A DNA stretch of 21,479 nt from contig CAYRHN010000032.1 of NCBI GenBank assembly GCA_964424115.1, forward strand, positions 1 through 21,479. Direction: 5' to 3'. This document shows positions 21,412-21,479 of the stretch, in pieces. Positions within the stretch are counted from its first letter, which is position 1. The number at the start of each line of letters is the position of its first letter. The stretch comes from CAYRHN01 sp964424115. GTDB lineage: Bacteria; Chloroflexota; Anaerolineae; Anaerolineales; Anaerolineaceae. The notes under the pieces are model-generated. The model did no database searches and was not told the DNA's origin. It saw only the letters and a list, made by a program, of their open reading frames with translations. The translations under genes were made by a program, and so were the position numbers.

Positions 21412-21479
21412 CGTTATGAATGTCTGATACTGTATCTTTAGTTCATGAAATAGGGGAGAGAAGAAAAATAGCTTGATCG

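Noticed and set aside
1..21479. Novel multi-gene defence, biosynthetic or mobile system
   Set aside because: No nuclease, toxin-antitoxin, transposase, integrase, reverse transcriptase or biosynthetic cluster signature is present; most genes are ordinary chromosomal ones. The only candidate novelty is the 16074-17304 pair.

Overview
The window looks like chromosomal DNA from a Chloroflexota bacterium, most likely class Anaerolineae, probably a metagenome-derived contig. Three secreted lipoproteins carry long Thr/Pro linkers typical of that group. The core genes (primary sigma factor, GAPDH, PGK, a membrane-anchored YvcK) and the GC-rich codon use also fit. This placement rests on sequence style, not on a database search. 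The window begins at a 24-G homopolymer inside a truncated lipoprotein gene, which probably explains why the assembly stops there.

Layout. 1-2370 (minus strand): truncated lipoprotein, a lipoprotein with a peptidoglycan-binding domain, and the RdgB/HAM1 nucleotide-pool-cleaning pyrophosphatase. 2409-6379 (plus): a strong sigma-70-type promoter, a YceD/DUF177 protein, the RpoD/SigA-type sigma factor, and, overlapping its stop codon, a 708-residue lipoprotein with about 14 WD40 blades. 6442-8476 (plus): RarD-type EamA permease, a small cysteine-rich DUF3795 protein behind a perfect consensus promoter, and a nitroreductase. 8481-10918 (minus): a GT39 glycosyltransferase overlapping a GtrA protein, likely a cell-envelope glycosylation pair. 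11122-11652 (plus): Ogt DNA repair methyltransferase. 11754-12980 (minus): ArsB/NhaD-type permease. 13127-16084 (plus): a CpXC zinc-ribbon protein and a large polytopic membrane protein. 16074-17304 (minus): a two-gene unit of a membrane-anchored Ser/Asp/Gly/Trp tandem-repeat protein and an uncharacterised membrane-anchored protein. 17432-21375 (minus): yvcK, gap and pgk, linking a gluconeogenesis regulator to the two glycolytic/gluconeogenic enzymes.

The least explained material is (i) the S-D-S-G-S-W repeat protein and its partner, (ii) large intergenic palindromes that mostly lack a U-tract, including an 88-bp composite between gap and pgk, and (iii) genes whose -10 box sits only 6-7 bases upstream of the start codon, implying leaderless mRNAs. 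I found no CRISPR array, insertion sequence, tRNA or rRNA, and no convincing new multi-gene defence or biosynthetic system. Every stretch longer than 300 bases contains a gene.
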